Assembly (NCBI GenBank): GCA_965203375.1
Contig: OZ241886.1
Span: 186,001 to 250,000 of the forward strand
DNA length: 64,000 nucleotides
Direction: 5' to 3'
Origin: CATQHS01 sp965203375
Lineage (GTDB): Bacteria; Actinomycetota; Acidimicrobiia; Acidimicrobiales; Aldehydirespiratoraceae
The first letter of the stretch is position 1; the number at the start of each line of letters is the position of its first letter. Both the position numbers and the translations under genes were made by a program. Under the pieces are notes generated by a model. The model had not been told where the DNA came from and ran no database searches. It worked only from the letters and a program-made list of their open reading frames with translations. This document shows, piece after piece, positions 1-7,894 of this stretch.

Positions 1-44
1 GCGGAGCCCAGAGCCGGGCCGAGGATCTGCTGGCCCGAGGCTGA
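1..44 (+). CDS. 3' end of a gene, probably ABC solute-binding protein (partial)
   Basis: An open frame enters the window at base 3 and ends at TGA 42-44, reading GAQSRAEDLLARG. Such short helical, Arg/Ala/Leu-rich tails are common at the C-terminus of extracellular sugar-binding lipoproteins. The two genes that follow are the permeases of a carbohydrate-type ABC importer, a system that normally has its binding protein first. Only 13 residues are visible, so the assignment rests mainly on context. Confidence 0.4.
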   Translation, partial: GAQSRAEDLLARG

Positions 45-54
45 GAGCACTCCG

Positions 55-96
55 GCCGGGCGCCGGCGGGGCCCAGCGGCTCCGCCGGCGCCCGGC
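55..96 (+). promoter_or_regulatory. 15-bp perfect hairpin between binding-protein and permease genes
   Basis: Bases 55-69 and 82-96 are perfect reverse complements, leaving a 12-nt loop. The hairpin lies 10 nt after the upstream stop and 9 nt before the first permease start, with no T-run behind it. Hairpins here often stabilise the abundant binding-protein message and reduce read-through into permease genes. The structure is seen; the role is inferred. Confidence 0.6.
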
Positions 97-105
97 TGAC
101 GGGCC

Positions 106-1065
106 GTGGAAGGATCGGTCGCCGCCGGGGCCACCGAGGAGTGGGCGGAGCTGACGCTCTCGCCGCGCCAGTACCGCCTCCGGGCCCGCCGCTACCAGGC
201 CCGGATCAGCCGGCGGGCCATCGGGTTCCTCGCCCCCTACACGGTCATATGGGCCGTGTTCTTGGCCTTCCCGGTCGGCTGGGGAGTCTGGCTCAGCTTC
301 AACACCGGCGGGATCATCGGCGAGCGCCTCTTCGTCGGGTTCGAGAACTGGACCAGGGCCTGGGGCGACACCGAGATCCGCACCGCCGTTTGGAACACGG
401 CCGTCTACATGGTGATCGCCATCGCCGTGGTGTTCGGCCTGGCCATCTTCTTGGCCTCTTTGCTCAACAAGCACCGGCGGGGCAGCAACTTCTTCAAGCT
501 GGCCCTGTACTTCCCGCTGCTCGCCCCCCCGATCCTCGGGGCCATGATGTGGTTCTTCATGGTCCACTACGACTTCGGGGTCCTGAACCTGATCCTGCGC
601 CAGCTCGGAGGGTCCGGGATCAACTACCTCGGGGAGAACCCCAACGCCCTGCTGACCATCGTGGCCGTCGAGGTGTGGCGGGGCCTGGGGTTCTGGGTGC
701 TCTTCTACCTGGCCGGCATCCAGGCCGTGCCCGAGGAGCTGCTGGCCGCCGCCCGCATCGACGGAGCCCGGACTTGGCGGAGGTTCGCCCGGATCACCGT
801 GCCCACCCTGCGGCCCCTGCTGCTGTTCGCGCTGGTGGTGGCCATCATCTTCAACGCCCAGCTCTTCGACTCCGTCCAGGTGCTGACCGACGGCGGGCCG
901 GCGCTGGGCACGGCCACCGTGGTGTGGTTCATCTTCAAGAGGATGTTCGAATTCCAGGACACCGGCCTGGCCTTCGCCACCAGCGTCGGCCTGCTGCTGG
1001 TCATCCTTGCGGCCACGCTCCTGTCCTTCTGGGCCTTGGCCAAAAGGCAGGCGCGCGAAACATGA
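106..1065 (+). CDS. ABC sugar-type transporter permease, MalF/UgpA-like
   Basis: A 319-residue inner-membrane protein of the carbohydrate-uptake (CUT1) permease family. The first membrane segment begins near residue 40, with about six predicted helices. The cytoplasmic EAA loop that docks to the ATPase is visible at about residues 205-235 (EELLAAARIDGARTWRRFA). The GTG start at 106 follows the upstream hairpin and leaves a typical hydrophilic N-terminal tail. The stop overlaps the next start as ATGA, so the two permeases are translationally coupled. The substrate cannot be read from sequence; the DMF-amidase-like gene at the end of the operon hints at an amide, sugar or polyol-like compound. 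Confidence 0.88.
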   Translation: MEGSVAAGATEEWAELTLSPRQYRLRARRYQARISRRAIGFLAPYTVIWAVFLAFPVGWGVWLSFNTGGIIGERLFVGFENWTRAWGDTEIRTAVWNTAVYMVIAIAVVFGLAIFLASLLNKHRRGSNFFKLALYFPLLAPPILGAMMWFFMVHYDFGVLNLILRQLGGSGINYLGENPNALLTIVAVEVWRGLGFWVLFYLAGIQAVPEELLAAARIDGARTWRRFARITVPTLRPLLLFALVVAIIFNAQLFDSVQVLTDGGPALGTATVVWFIFKRMFEFQDTGLAFATSVGLLLVILAATLLSFWALAKRQARET

Positions 1066-2036
1066 CCTCCGCCAGCACCGCCGATACAACCGCCGAAAGC
1101 AACCCGGCCGCGGGCGGCGGCGACAGCGGGCCGAGCCCGTTCGAACTGGACCGGGCCGCGTTCGAGGCCGCGGCCCGGCGGCGGCGGACCGTCGACCGGG
1201 GCCGCCGGATCGGGGCCTACGCCACCCTGAGCCTGTTCGTGGTGATCTCGGTCGGGCCCGCCCTCTACCTGATCTCGCCCGCCTTCCGCGACAGCGTCTC
1301 GCTGTTCGCCTACCCGCCGGAGTGGATCCCCCGCCAGCCGACGCTGGAGAACTACCGGTTCCTGTTCCGCAACACCGAATACGTCCGCTGGGCCGTCAAC
1401 ACCGCGGTCTACGCCACCGGCGTGACCGGCGTGTCATTGGTCACCAACTCCCTGGCCGCCTACGCCTTCGCCCGGCTGCGGTTCCCGGGCCGGAGGGTCC
1501 TGTTCTTCTTGATCCTCTCGACGCTGATGATCCCGGTGGCGGCGGTGCTGGCCCCCACCTACCTGACAGTGCGGACCATCGGCGGATGGCCCCTGATCGG
1601 CGACTGGATCGACCTCGACACCTACGGCGGGCTGATCCTGCCCAGCGCGGTTTCGCCCTTGGGCGTGTTCATGATGAAGCAGTTCATCGAGACGCTCCCC
1701 GGCGGGCTGTACGAGGCGGCCAAGCTGGACGGGGCCTCGGAGTGGCGCATCTTCCGCAAGATCGTGCTGCCCCTGCTGAAGCCGGCGCTGGTGGTGCTGG
1801 GCATCTTCGTGTTCATGATCACCTGGGCCAGCTACCTGTGGCCGCTGGTGGCCGCCACCGGCGACGACTACCGGGTGCTCACGGTGGGCATCCAGTCGCT
1901 CAACGGCCAGTTCGTCACCAACTGGGGGGTCATGGGCGCGGCCGCGCTGTTGACCATCGTCCCGGTGACGATCGTGTTCCTCTTCTTCCAGAAGTGGTTC
2001 GTCCAGGCGTCGATGGCCGGCGCGCTGAAACAGTGA
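1062..2036 (+). CDS. ABC sugar-type transporter permease, MalG/UgpE-like
   Basis: A 324-residue partner permease starting at ATG 1062 inside the stop of the previous gene. Its long hydrophilic N-terminus (about 50 residues) is followed by six predicted membrane segments and the EAA loop LYEAAKLDGASEWRIFRKI. It would form the heterodimeric channel with the preceding permease. The 14 nt after its stop hold a strong Shine-Dalgarno (GGAGGAG, 2042-2048) in front of a 10-codon ORF (2051-2083) that overlaps the start of the ATPase gene, which may tune ATPase translation. Confidence 0.88.
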   Translation: MTSASTADTTAESNPAAGGGDSGPSPFELDRAAFEAAARRRRTVDRGRRIGAYATLSLFVVISVGPALYLISPAFRDSVSLFAYPPEWIPRQPTLENYRFLFRNTEYVRWAVNTAVYATGVTGVSLVTNSLAAYAFARLRFPGRRVLFFLILSTLMIPVAAVLAPTYLTVRTIGGWPLIGDWIDLDTYGGLILPSAVSPLGVFMMKQFIETLPGGLYEAAKLDGASEWRIFRKIVLPLLKPALVVLGIFVFMITWASYLWPLVAATGDDYRVLTVGIQSLNGQFVTNWGVMGAAALLTIVPVTIVFLFFQKWFVQASMAGALKQ

Positions 2037-2075
2037 CTCCCGGAGGAGACATGGACACAACGCAGAGGCCGGGCC

Positions 2076-3179
2076 ATGGCTGAGGTGATCCTGCGCCAGC
2101 TCACCAAGCGGTTCGGCGCCACCACCGCGGTGGACGACGTCTCGCTGCGCATCCCCGAGGGCGAGCTGCTGGTGCTGCTGGGGCCGTCGGGCTGCGGCAA
2201 GAGCACCATCCTGCGGCTGATCTCGGGCCTAGAGGACGCCACCTCGGGCGAGATCGCCATCGACGGCGAGCTGGTCAACTTCAAGGACCCCACCGAGCGC
2301 AACGTGGCCATGGTGTTCCAGAACTACGCCCTGTACCCGCACATGTCGGTGTCCAAGAACATCGCCTTCCCGCTGGAGACGGCCCGGATGGCCAAGCCCG
2401 AGGTGCGGGAGGCGGTGGCCCGAGCGGCCGAGATGCTGGAGATCACCGACCTGCTGGGCCGGCTCCCCGAGCAGCTCTCAGGCGGGCAGCGGCAGCGGGT
2501 GGCGCTGGCCCGGGCCATCGTGCGCCAGCCGCTGGTGTTCTTGATGGACGAGCCGCTGTCGAACCTCGACGCCCAGCTCCGGGTGCAGACCCGCCTGGAG
2601 CTGACCGCCCTGCACGAGCGGCTGGGCATCACCACCGTCTACGTCACCCACGACCAGGTGGAGGCCATGACCATGGGCCGGCGCATCGCGGTCATGCAGT
2701 CGGGCCGCCTGCAGCAGGTGGGCGCGCCGGTCGACGTCTACCGGACCCCGGCCACCACCTTCGTGGCCACCTTCATGGGCGCGCCGCCCATGAACCTGAT
2801 CGACGGCGAGCTGCGGGCCGACGACGGGCGGTGGCGGTTCGTCCGGGAGGGCTACTCGCTGGACATCGACCCGGCCGTCATGGGCATCAAGCCGGGCTCG
2901 CTGGAGCGGTCAGCCGGGCCGGTGAGGCTGGGCGTGCGGCCCGAGCACCTGACGCTGGCCGGGCCTGAAGCCGACGGCATCCCGGGGACGGTGCAGTTCC
3001 TCGAGCCGGTGGGCTCGGACCTGTTCGTCAGCGTGGGGGTGGGCGAGCACCGGGTGCAGGTGCGGATGCCGCCCGACGCCCGGGCCGACCGGGGGGAGTC
3101 GGTGCGCGTCGGCTTCGACCCGGCCCGCAGCCACATCTTCGGAAGCGACGACCGCAACCTCCAAACGACAACGACCTGA
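2076..3179 (+). CDS. ABC transporter ATP-binding subunit, MalK/UgpC-like
   Basis: A 367-residue ATPase energising the upstream permeases. Visible motifs are Walker A GPSGCGKST, the signature LSGGQRQRVALARA, Walker B VFLMDEPLSNLD and the H-loop YVTHDQ. A C-terminal extension of about 130 residues fits the TOBE/OB regulatory domains of the MalK branch. ATG 2076 is preceded by AGAGG seven bases upstream. A stronger Shine-Dalgarno further upstream serves a 10-codon overlapping ORF in another frame. Length and domain order are normal for the family. Confidence 0.92.
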   Translation: MAEVILRQLTKRFGATTAVDDVSLRIPEGELLVLLGPSGCGKSTILRLISGLEDATSGEIAIDGELVNFKDPTERNVAMVFQNYALYPHMSVSKNIAFPLETARMAKPEVREAVARAAEMLEITDLLGRLPEQLSGGQRQRVALARAIVRQPLVFLMDEPLSNLDAQLRVQTRLELTALHERLGITTVYVTHDQVEAMTMGRRIAVMQSGRLQQVGAPVDVYRTPATTFVATFMGAPPMNLIDGELRADDGRWRFVREGYSLDIDPAVMGIKPGSLERSAGPVRLGVRPEHLTLAGPEADGIPGTVQFLEPVGSDLFVSVGVGEHRVQVRMPPDARADRGESVRVGFDPARSHIFGSDDRNLQTTTT

Positions 3180-3190
3180 GAGGGGACGCG

Positions 3191-5401
3191 ATGGCTGAGA
3201 GGAAGGAACTGCTGGGGTACGCCGTGCCCATGGTGGCCAAGCCCGGCGACACGGTGAAGATCATGGTCACCGCCGAGGCCGACCGCTACGACGCCGAGGT
3301 GGTCCGCCTCATCCACGGCGACGACAGCGGTGGCAGCCCCGGCTTCAAGGTGGAGCCGATCGAGTCTGCGGCCAACCGCTCCTATGAGGGCCGCCGCCAG
3401 CAGACCCACACCGGGTCTTACGGGCGGATCGATCCCGACGAGGCGCTCGACGCCTCAGCCGGGCTCACCCTGCAGGCCTGGATCTGGCCCACCACCCCCG
3501 AGCTCGACCGCCCGCAGGGGATCGTCAGCCGGACCGGCGGCGGCCGCGGCTACGAGCTGCGGGTGGAGTCGGGGGCGGTGAAGCTGCGGATCGGCGGCGC
3601 CGAGGTCTCCACCCCGGCGGGCCTCGTCGCCCGGCGCTGGCACTTCGTGGCCGGCGCCTACGACCCGGTCAGCGGCCGGGCCGAGGTCCAGTGGCGGCGG
3701 CTGGAGACCGGCGGCGGGGCCGAGCGCGGATCGGGGACCCTGTCCGGGGGCGGCGGCGCCGACGGGCTGCCGCTATTGATCGGGGCCTCCGGGCTGTCAG
3801 ACGCCGACAAGCCGGCGCCGGTCGGATGCTTCAACGGCAAGATCGAGCACCCCCGGGTGTTCGCCCGGGCCCTGGGCGACGGCGAGATCGACGCCCTGGC
3901 CGACGGGGCCGACCCGCGGGCGGTGGCGGGGGTGGCCGCGGCCTGGGACTTCGCCGCCACCCCGGCCTGCAGCACGGCCATCGCCGACATGGGCCCCCAC
4001 GGCCTCAACGGCACGTTCTGCAACCATCCGATGCGGGGCCTCACCGGCCACGGGTGGGACGCCACCGCCTTCCGGCGCGGCGAGGCCCCCGAGCAGTACG
4101 GCGCCGTCCACTTCCACGACGACGACTTCGACGACAGCGGGTGGGAGGCCGATTTCGAGATCGAGATCGGCGCCGGGTGGCGCACCGGCTACTACGCCGC
4201 CCGTCTCAGCGGGGCCGGCGAGCACGACTACGTGCCGTTCTTCGTCTCCCCGGCGCCGGGGAGGCGCAACGCCGACATCGCCTTCCTGGCCCCGACCGCC
4301 ACCTACCTGGCCTACGCCAACGAGCGGCTGCTGACCAGCAGCGGGGGCACCGACTTCAGCGGGCTCACCAACATCCCCATCACCCTGGACCCGCTGGACG
4401 AGTTCCTGGGCGAGCACCGCGAGTACGGCGGCTCCATCTACGACCTGCACACCGACGGCAGCGGGGTCGCCTACTCGTCCACCCGGCGGCCCATCGTCTC
4501 GATGCGGGCCACCCACCGGCACTGGGTGACCGGGTGCCCGCGGGGCTACGCCTTCGACCTGTACATGATCGACTGGCTCGAGGAGAAGGGCTTCGCCTAC
4601 GACGTGTTCACCGACGAGGACCTACACTTCGGCGGCGCCGACCGGCTGGCGGGCTACAAGGCGGTCATCACCGGCAGCCACCCCGAGTACTGGTCGGGCC
4701 CGATGCTGGACGCCCTGGAGGCCTACACCGCCAGCGGCGGGCGGCTCATGTACCTGGGCGGCAACGGCTTCTACTGGGCCACGGCCTGGGATCCGGTCAA
4801 GCCGTGGATCATCGAGGTCCGCCGGGGGCTGGCCGGGAGCCGGGCCTGGAACTCGCATCCCGGCGAGCTGGAGCTGGCCGCCACCGGGGAGCCCTGCGGC
4901 ATCTGGCGACATCTGGGCCGGGCCCCGAACCCCATCGTCGGGATCGGGTTCGCCGGCCAGGGCTGGGATCTGGACACCCCCGGCTACCGGCGCCTGCCCG
5001 ACAGCTTCGACCCCCGGGCCGCCTTCATCTTCGAGGGCATCGGCGACGACGAGGAGATCGGCGAGTTCGGGCTGGTGATGAACGGCGCCTCCGGCGACGA
5101 GCTGGACCGGGTCGACCACGAGCTGGGCACGCCGGCCCACGCGCTGGTGCTGGCCACCTCGGCCGGGCTGCACTCTGACTACTACCTGGTCTGCCACGAG
5201 GACCTGCTGGTGACCCAGGGCGAGATCCACGGGTCTGACAACCCCAATCTCCGATCCGACATGGTGTACTTCGAGACCTCGAACGGGGGCGCGGTGTTCT
5301 CGGTCGGCTCCATCAACTGGATGGGCAGCCTGTCGCACAACGGCTACGACAACAACGTGTCCCGCATCACCGAAAACGTGCTCCGCCGATTCTCCGCCTA
5401 A
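3191..5401 (+). CDS. N,N-dimethylformamidase large-subunit-like amidohydrolase
   Basis: A 736-residue protein with an N-terminal beta-rich part, a LamG-like region at about residues 80-245, and a C-terminal half like the DMFase large subunit (DmfA2, about 760 residues). The C-terminal half contains TGSHPEYWSG and LGGNGFYWAT. In DMFase the mononuclear iron is held by two Tyr and one Glu; Tyr458 and Tyr500 here have nearly the reported Tyr-Tyr spacing. E567, just before GIWR, is a candidate Glu, but I could not align it firmly. The gene follows the ABC importer by 11 nt with a GAGAGGGG ribosome site, so uptake and hydrolysis of one substrate class is likely. No small DMFase subunit (about 130 residues) is adjacent. 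Family is reasonably sure; the substrate is unknown. Confidence 0.75.
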   Translation: MAERKELLGYAVPMVAKPGDTVKIMVTAEADRYDAEVVRLIHGDDSGGSPGFKVEPIESAANRSYEGRRQQTHTGSYGRIDPDEALDASAGLTLQAWIWPTTPELDRPQGIVSRTGGGRGYELRVESGAVKLRIGGAEVSTPAGLVARRWHFVAGAYDPVSGRAEVQWRRLETGGGAERGSGTLSGGGGADGLPLLIGASGLSDADKPAPVGCFNGKIEHPRVFARALGDGEIDALADGADPRAVAGVAAAWDFAATPACSTAIADMGPHGLNGTFCNHPMRGLTGHGWDATAFRRGEAPEQYGAVHFHDDDFDDSGWEADFEIEIGAGWRTGYYAARLSGAGEHDYVPFFVSPAPGRRNADIAFLAPTATYLAYANERLLTSSGGTDFSGLTNIPITLDPLDEFLGEHREYGGSIYDLHTDGSGVAYSSTRRPIVSMRATHRHWVTGCPRGYAFDLYMIDWLEEKGFAYDVFTDEDLHFGGADRLAGYKAVITGSHPEYWSGPMLDALEAYTASGGRLMYLGGNGFYWATAWDPVKPWIIEVRRGLAGSRAWNSHPGELELAATGEPCGIWRHLGRAPNPIVGIGFAGQGWDLDTPGYRRLPDSFDPRAAFIFEGIGDDEEIGEFGLVMNGASGDELDRVDHELGTPAHALVLATSAGLHSDYYLVCHEDLLVTQGEIHGSDNPNLRSDMVYFETSNGGAVFSVGSINWMGSLSHNGYDNNVSRITENVLRRFSA

Positions 5402-5463
5402 GGCCGCCGCCGATCCCTCTCGGGGGGCAAACGCGCAAATCGAAAGATGAAATGGGCGGCCGG

Positions 5464-5469
5464 TAAACT
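5464..5469 (+). promoter_or_regulatory. -10 box TAAACT for leaderless antitoxin gene
   Basis: TAAACT ends six bases before the GTG at 5476, the geometry expected when transcription starts at or next to the start codon. No Shine-Dalgarno precedes that GTG. The same hexamer at the same distance precedes hipB at 17092. Confidence 0.45.
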
Positions 5470-5475
5470 GCCGCG

Positions 5476-6495
5476 GTGGCCGTCAGCACTATCTCGGCCG
5501 AAGCGCCGCCGCCGGAAGTCGACGACCCCGAGCGTCTGTGCGCCCGGCTCCGCTGGCCCGACGGCCCGGTTTGCCCCCGCTGCGAGAGCGGCGAGATCGA
5601 ACAGCGGGCCGCTGGCGCCTCCGAGCCCCTGTCGCAGCGCTGGCGGTGCTTGACCTGCCGGTGGGACTTCACGGTCACCACCGGCACGGCGCTCCAAAAC
5701 ACCCGGATCGGGCTGGGCGACTGGGTGCGAGCCGCCCGGGCCTGGTGGTCGTCGCCGGGCGAGATCAGACAGATGCTCGGCGTGTCTCATCCGACGGCCC
5801 GGCGCATCGCCCGCCTCCTCGAGATCACCGAGCAACCGGCGGGCAACGAGCGGATCAAAGCGCTGCTCAGGCTGCCGCCGGGCGGAGCGGAGGCCGACGC
5901 CGAGTGGCGCAGAAGCTTCCTGGCGCCCGAGCACCGGCGCAGGGACCCGCTTTCGGGGATGTCGCGCGCCGAACGCCAGGTGATGGGGGTCCTCGATTAC
6001 ATAGCCCGCGGCGCCACCGTCGGGCGGGTGGCCGAAGCGTCTGGGATCTCGCCGGGACATGTCAGGCGGTGTCTCAGGTCTTTGGAGCGGCGCGGTTACG
6101 CCCGGGGGGAGAGCAAGCACCTGTTGGTCGGTTATGGGCTGGTGAAGCACCGGGTCTGGTCCCTGACCCGCACCGAGGCTTGCAACGCGGCCACCGTGTG
6201 CCTGCCCTTGAGGCAACTGCCGCCCGGTGATCCGCCCGATGCCATACCCGCCGAGTTCTGGTGGCTGTTCTGGTCGGGGTGCAGCGCCGACCAAGTCGAT
6301 TTCAACGACGAAGACGACATGTTGATGGCCGCGGAGACCATGATCGGCGGACCCGACGCGGTGGCGCGCAACTGGGCGCTGGCCCATCTGCCCCTGCCCG
6401 CGTTGCGTCAACTCCGCTCTATGCGCGGTTACGAAACCGGCGACAATGCCCAGGCCTTGGATTCAATGATCCGAGCCCGAACCGCAGCACCGTGA
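5476..6495 (+). CDS. AbiE-like antitoxin/repressor with IS1595-type zinc ribbon
   Basis: A 339-residue protein directly before an AbiEii-type toxin. Residues 33-61 form a zinc ribbon (C33-x2-C36, C58-x2-C61) followed by TVTTGTALQNTRIGLGDW, the arrangement at the N-terminus of IS1595 transposases. A helix-turn-helix follows at 82-115. A winged helix follows at about 165-225 (VGRVAEASGISPGHVRRCL). The C-terminal part (255-335, FWWLFWSG, ARNWALAHLPLPAL) resembles the segment shared by partners of nucleotidyltransferase toxins. No DDE nuclease core is present, so it is not a transposase. Likely role: DNA-binding antitoxin and autorepressor. It probably starts leaderlessly at GTG 5476. Its stop overlaps a 24-codon bridge ORF leading to the toxin. 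Confidence 0.6.
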   Translation: MAVSTISAEAPPPEVDDPERLCARLRWPDGPVCPRCESGEIEQRAAGASEPLSQRWRCLTCRWDFTVTTGTALQNTRIGLGDWVRAARAWWSSPGEIRQMLGVSHPTARRIARLLEITEQPAGNERIKALLRLPPGGAEADAEWRRSFLAPEHRRRDPLSGMSRAERQVMGVLDYIARGATVGRVAEASGISPGHVRRCLRSLERRGYARGESKHLLVGYGLVKHRVWSLTRTEACNAATVCLPLRQLPPGDPPDAIPAEFWWLFWSGCSADQVDFNDEDDMLMAAETMIGGPDAVARNWALAHLPLPALRQLRSMRGYETGDNAQALDSMIRARTAAP

Positions 6496-6566
6496 GTCGC
6501 GGCATCGACGAGCTGCGTGAGGCCGGACGCGGCCCGCAGACCGCCGGGGCTCGGACGGCACCGTGA
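6492..6566 (+). other. 24-codon bridge ORF between antitoxin and toxin (duplicated toxin start)
   Basis: GTG 6492 overlaps the antitoxin stop (GTGA). The frame stays open for 24 codons and ends at TGA 6564-6566, which overlaps the toxin GTG at 6563 (again GTGA). The mini-ORF begins SRGIDELRE, the toxin begins IRSIDELRG, and about 36 bp around the two starts are clearly similar. This looks like a 71-bp duplication of the toxin start that kept stop-start coupling. Confidence 0.65.
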
Positions 6567-7327
6567 TCCGCAGCATCGACGAATTGCGAGGGCTGCTGAG
6601 CGACCAGATCTGCGAGGTCTGGCCCAAGGTCGCTCAAGCCCTCGACCACCGCAAGCACCGGTTGATGGGCGGCACTGCCGTGACCATCCACCTGCGGCAT
6701 CGGCAATCGTTCGATCTCGATTTCATGGCCTTTAAAACTTTCGACGGCCGAAGGCTGGCTCGTCGATTTCAGGAGTTGGCCTCCAGTTTTGAGCTAATAG
6801 ACGCATCGACCGATTGGCTGCATCTCTATATGGACGACGCGCAGATACAAATCTTCAGGGACCGCGGCACCGATGGTGCTGCTCAGTCTCAATGGATCGA
6901 AGCGGGGCACAATGTGAGCGGCGTCATCGTCGGGTCGATACCAGATTTGTTTGCCGCCAAATTGGACGTGATCATGTATCGTCCCAGGCTGCGAGATTAT
7001 ATAGACATCACCGCATTGGACACCTCTAGTCCTTACCGTTTGGAAGACGGGCTGCGTTTTCACCAACAACGTTACGGAACACCGTTGCGGTCCAACGTAT
7101 TAGATCGGATCATCAGTTTGTTAGACGACCCCGGAGTGCTCGCTGAGGATAGGGTCACAGGCACAGACCCCGAAGATGTGCTCACCCATCTCAAATCTCG
7201 TGCCGTAGCATTACGCGGGTACTTGCATCAACAAAGACAGGCTGACTCCCATAGCACCGCCGCCAAACAGATGCCTCCCACAAACCCGCAAGCGTTGACT
7301 CCGATCAATCTGCCGTCACAAGACTGA
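6563..7327 (+). CDS. AbiEii/AbiGii-family nucleotidyltransferase toxin
   Basis: A 254-residue protein with the fold signature of AbiEii toxins: GGTAVTIHLRHRQSFDLDF at residues 36-54, with the metal-binding pair D51/D53 of the nucleotidyltransferase active site, then AAKLDVIMYRPRLRDYIDI in the middle. Known AbiE toxins transfer nucleotides to tRNA or other targets and are neutralised by a DNA-binding antitoxin, matching the upstream gene. Base composition falls towards AT from about 6.7 kb onward, continuing into the next two genes. That suggests the whole 5.5-8.4 kb module was acquired. The last 40 residues are low-complexity and polar. Confidence 0.82.
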   Translation: MIRSIDELRGLLSDQICEVWPKVAQALDHRKHRLMGGTAVTIHLRHRQSFDLDFMAFKTFDGRRLARRFQELASSFELIDASTDWLHLYMDDAQIQIFRDRGTDGAAQSQWIEAGHNVSGVIVGSIPDLFAAKLDVIMYRPRLRDYIDITALDTSSPYRLEDGLRFHQQRYGTPLRSNVLDRIISLLDDPGVLAEDRVTGTDPEDVLTHLKSRAVALRGYLHQQRQADSHSTAAKQMPPTNPQALTPINLPSQD

Positions 7328-7378
7328 AACCAGTTTAATCAGCAGGATGAGCTTGAATCCTCGTTGAGATTCTGGTCG

Positions 7379-7894
7379 TTACCATGGTCGTGTCATGGTC
7401 AGGAACTGCCAGATCTTGCGCTTGATCCGGGCAAAGCGCCCGGACTCTTCGTCGCCGTCTTGGAGTGGAGCAGGCGGCCGTCTAAGCAGTGCCACAATGA
7501 TAATAAAGGCTACAACGGGCAGGATGGCTGTAAGTTCGGCTGGTACCACCGATTGCCGTTTAGCCAAATTGTAGATGACAATAAATCCAACAGGAAAGAT
7601 CAGCAGAGTTACCATCAAGGCGACATAACCCACTACGATGGCCAGGAGTACAGTGCGCAAAGAGGGCATGCGTATCTCGTTAGTTCCGATCTGGAACCGC
7701 TCCGGCCACCAGCTATTTTCCATTACCCCAATTGACAAGGGCCACCTAATTGAGAGAACCAAATGAGTCGTTAAGACACAGAAAATAAAAAGAGGAATAC
7801 GGTATTCCTGTCGGATCGGTAACAAGAACATCACACCGATATAACCAGTCGAAGCTAGTATACCTATTATAAGATGAATACTTCGATTACTCAT
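7379..7894 (-). CDS. small membrane protein, SIRWP family (copy 2)
   Basis: A 171-residue protein I do not recognise. It has two hydrophobic segments in the first 50 residues, the motif LSIRWPLSI at about 47-55, a hydrophilic stretch, two more hydrophobic segments (about 80-105 and 118-138), and a basic cytoplasmic tail. Its N-terminal half matches the upstream gene (LPI, EY, SIRWP in the same order), so the two are tandem paralogues. AGGAG nine bases before the ATG lies inside the upstream gene; the two genes overlap by 8 nt. The DNA is markedly AT-rich against its surroundings. A role as effector or partner of the adjacent toxin-antitoxin module is only a guess. Confidence 0.7.
   Translation of the reverse strand: MSNRSIHLIIGILASTGYIGVMFLLPIRQEYRIPLFIFCVLTTHLVLSIRWPLSIGVMENSWWPERFQIGTNEIRMPSLRTVLLAIVVGYVALMVTLLIFPVGFIVIYNLAKRQSVVPAELTAILPVVAFIIIVALLRRPPAPLQDGDEESGRFARIKRKIWQFLTMTRPW

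Noticed and set aside
5476..6495. IS1595 transposase gene
   Set aside because: Only the zinc ribbon and HTH match; the DDE nuclease domain and terminal inverted repeats are missing and the gene is coupled to an AbiEii toxin.
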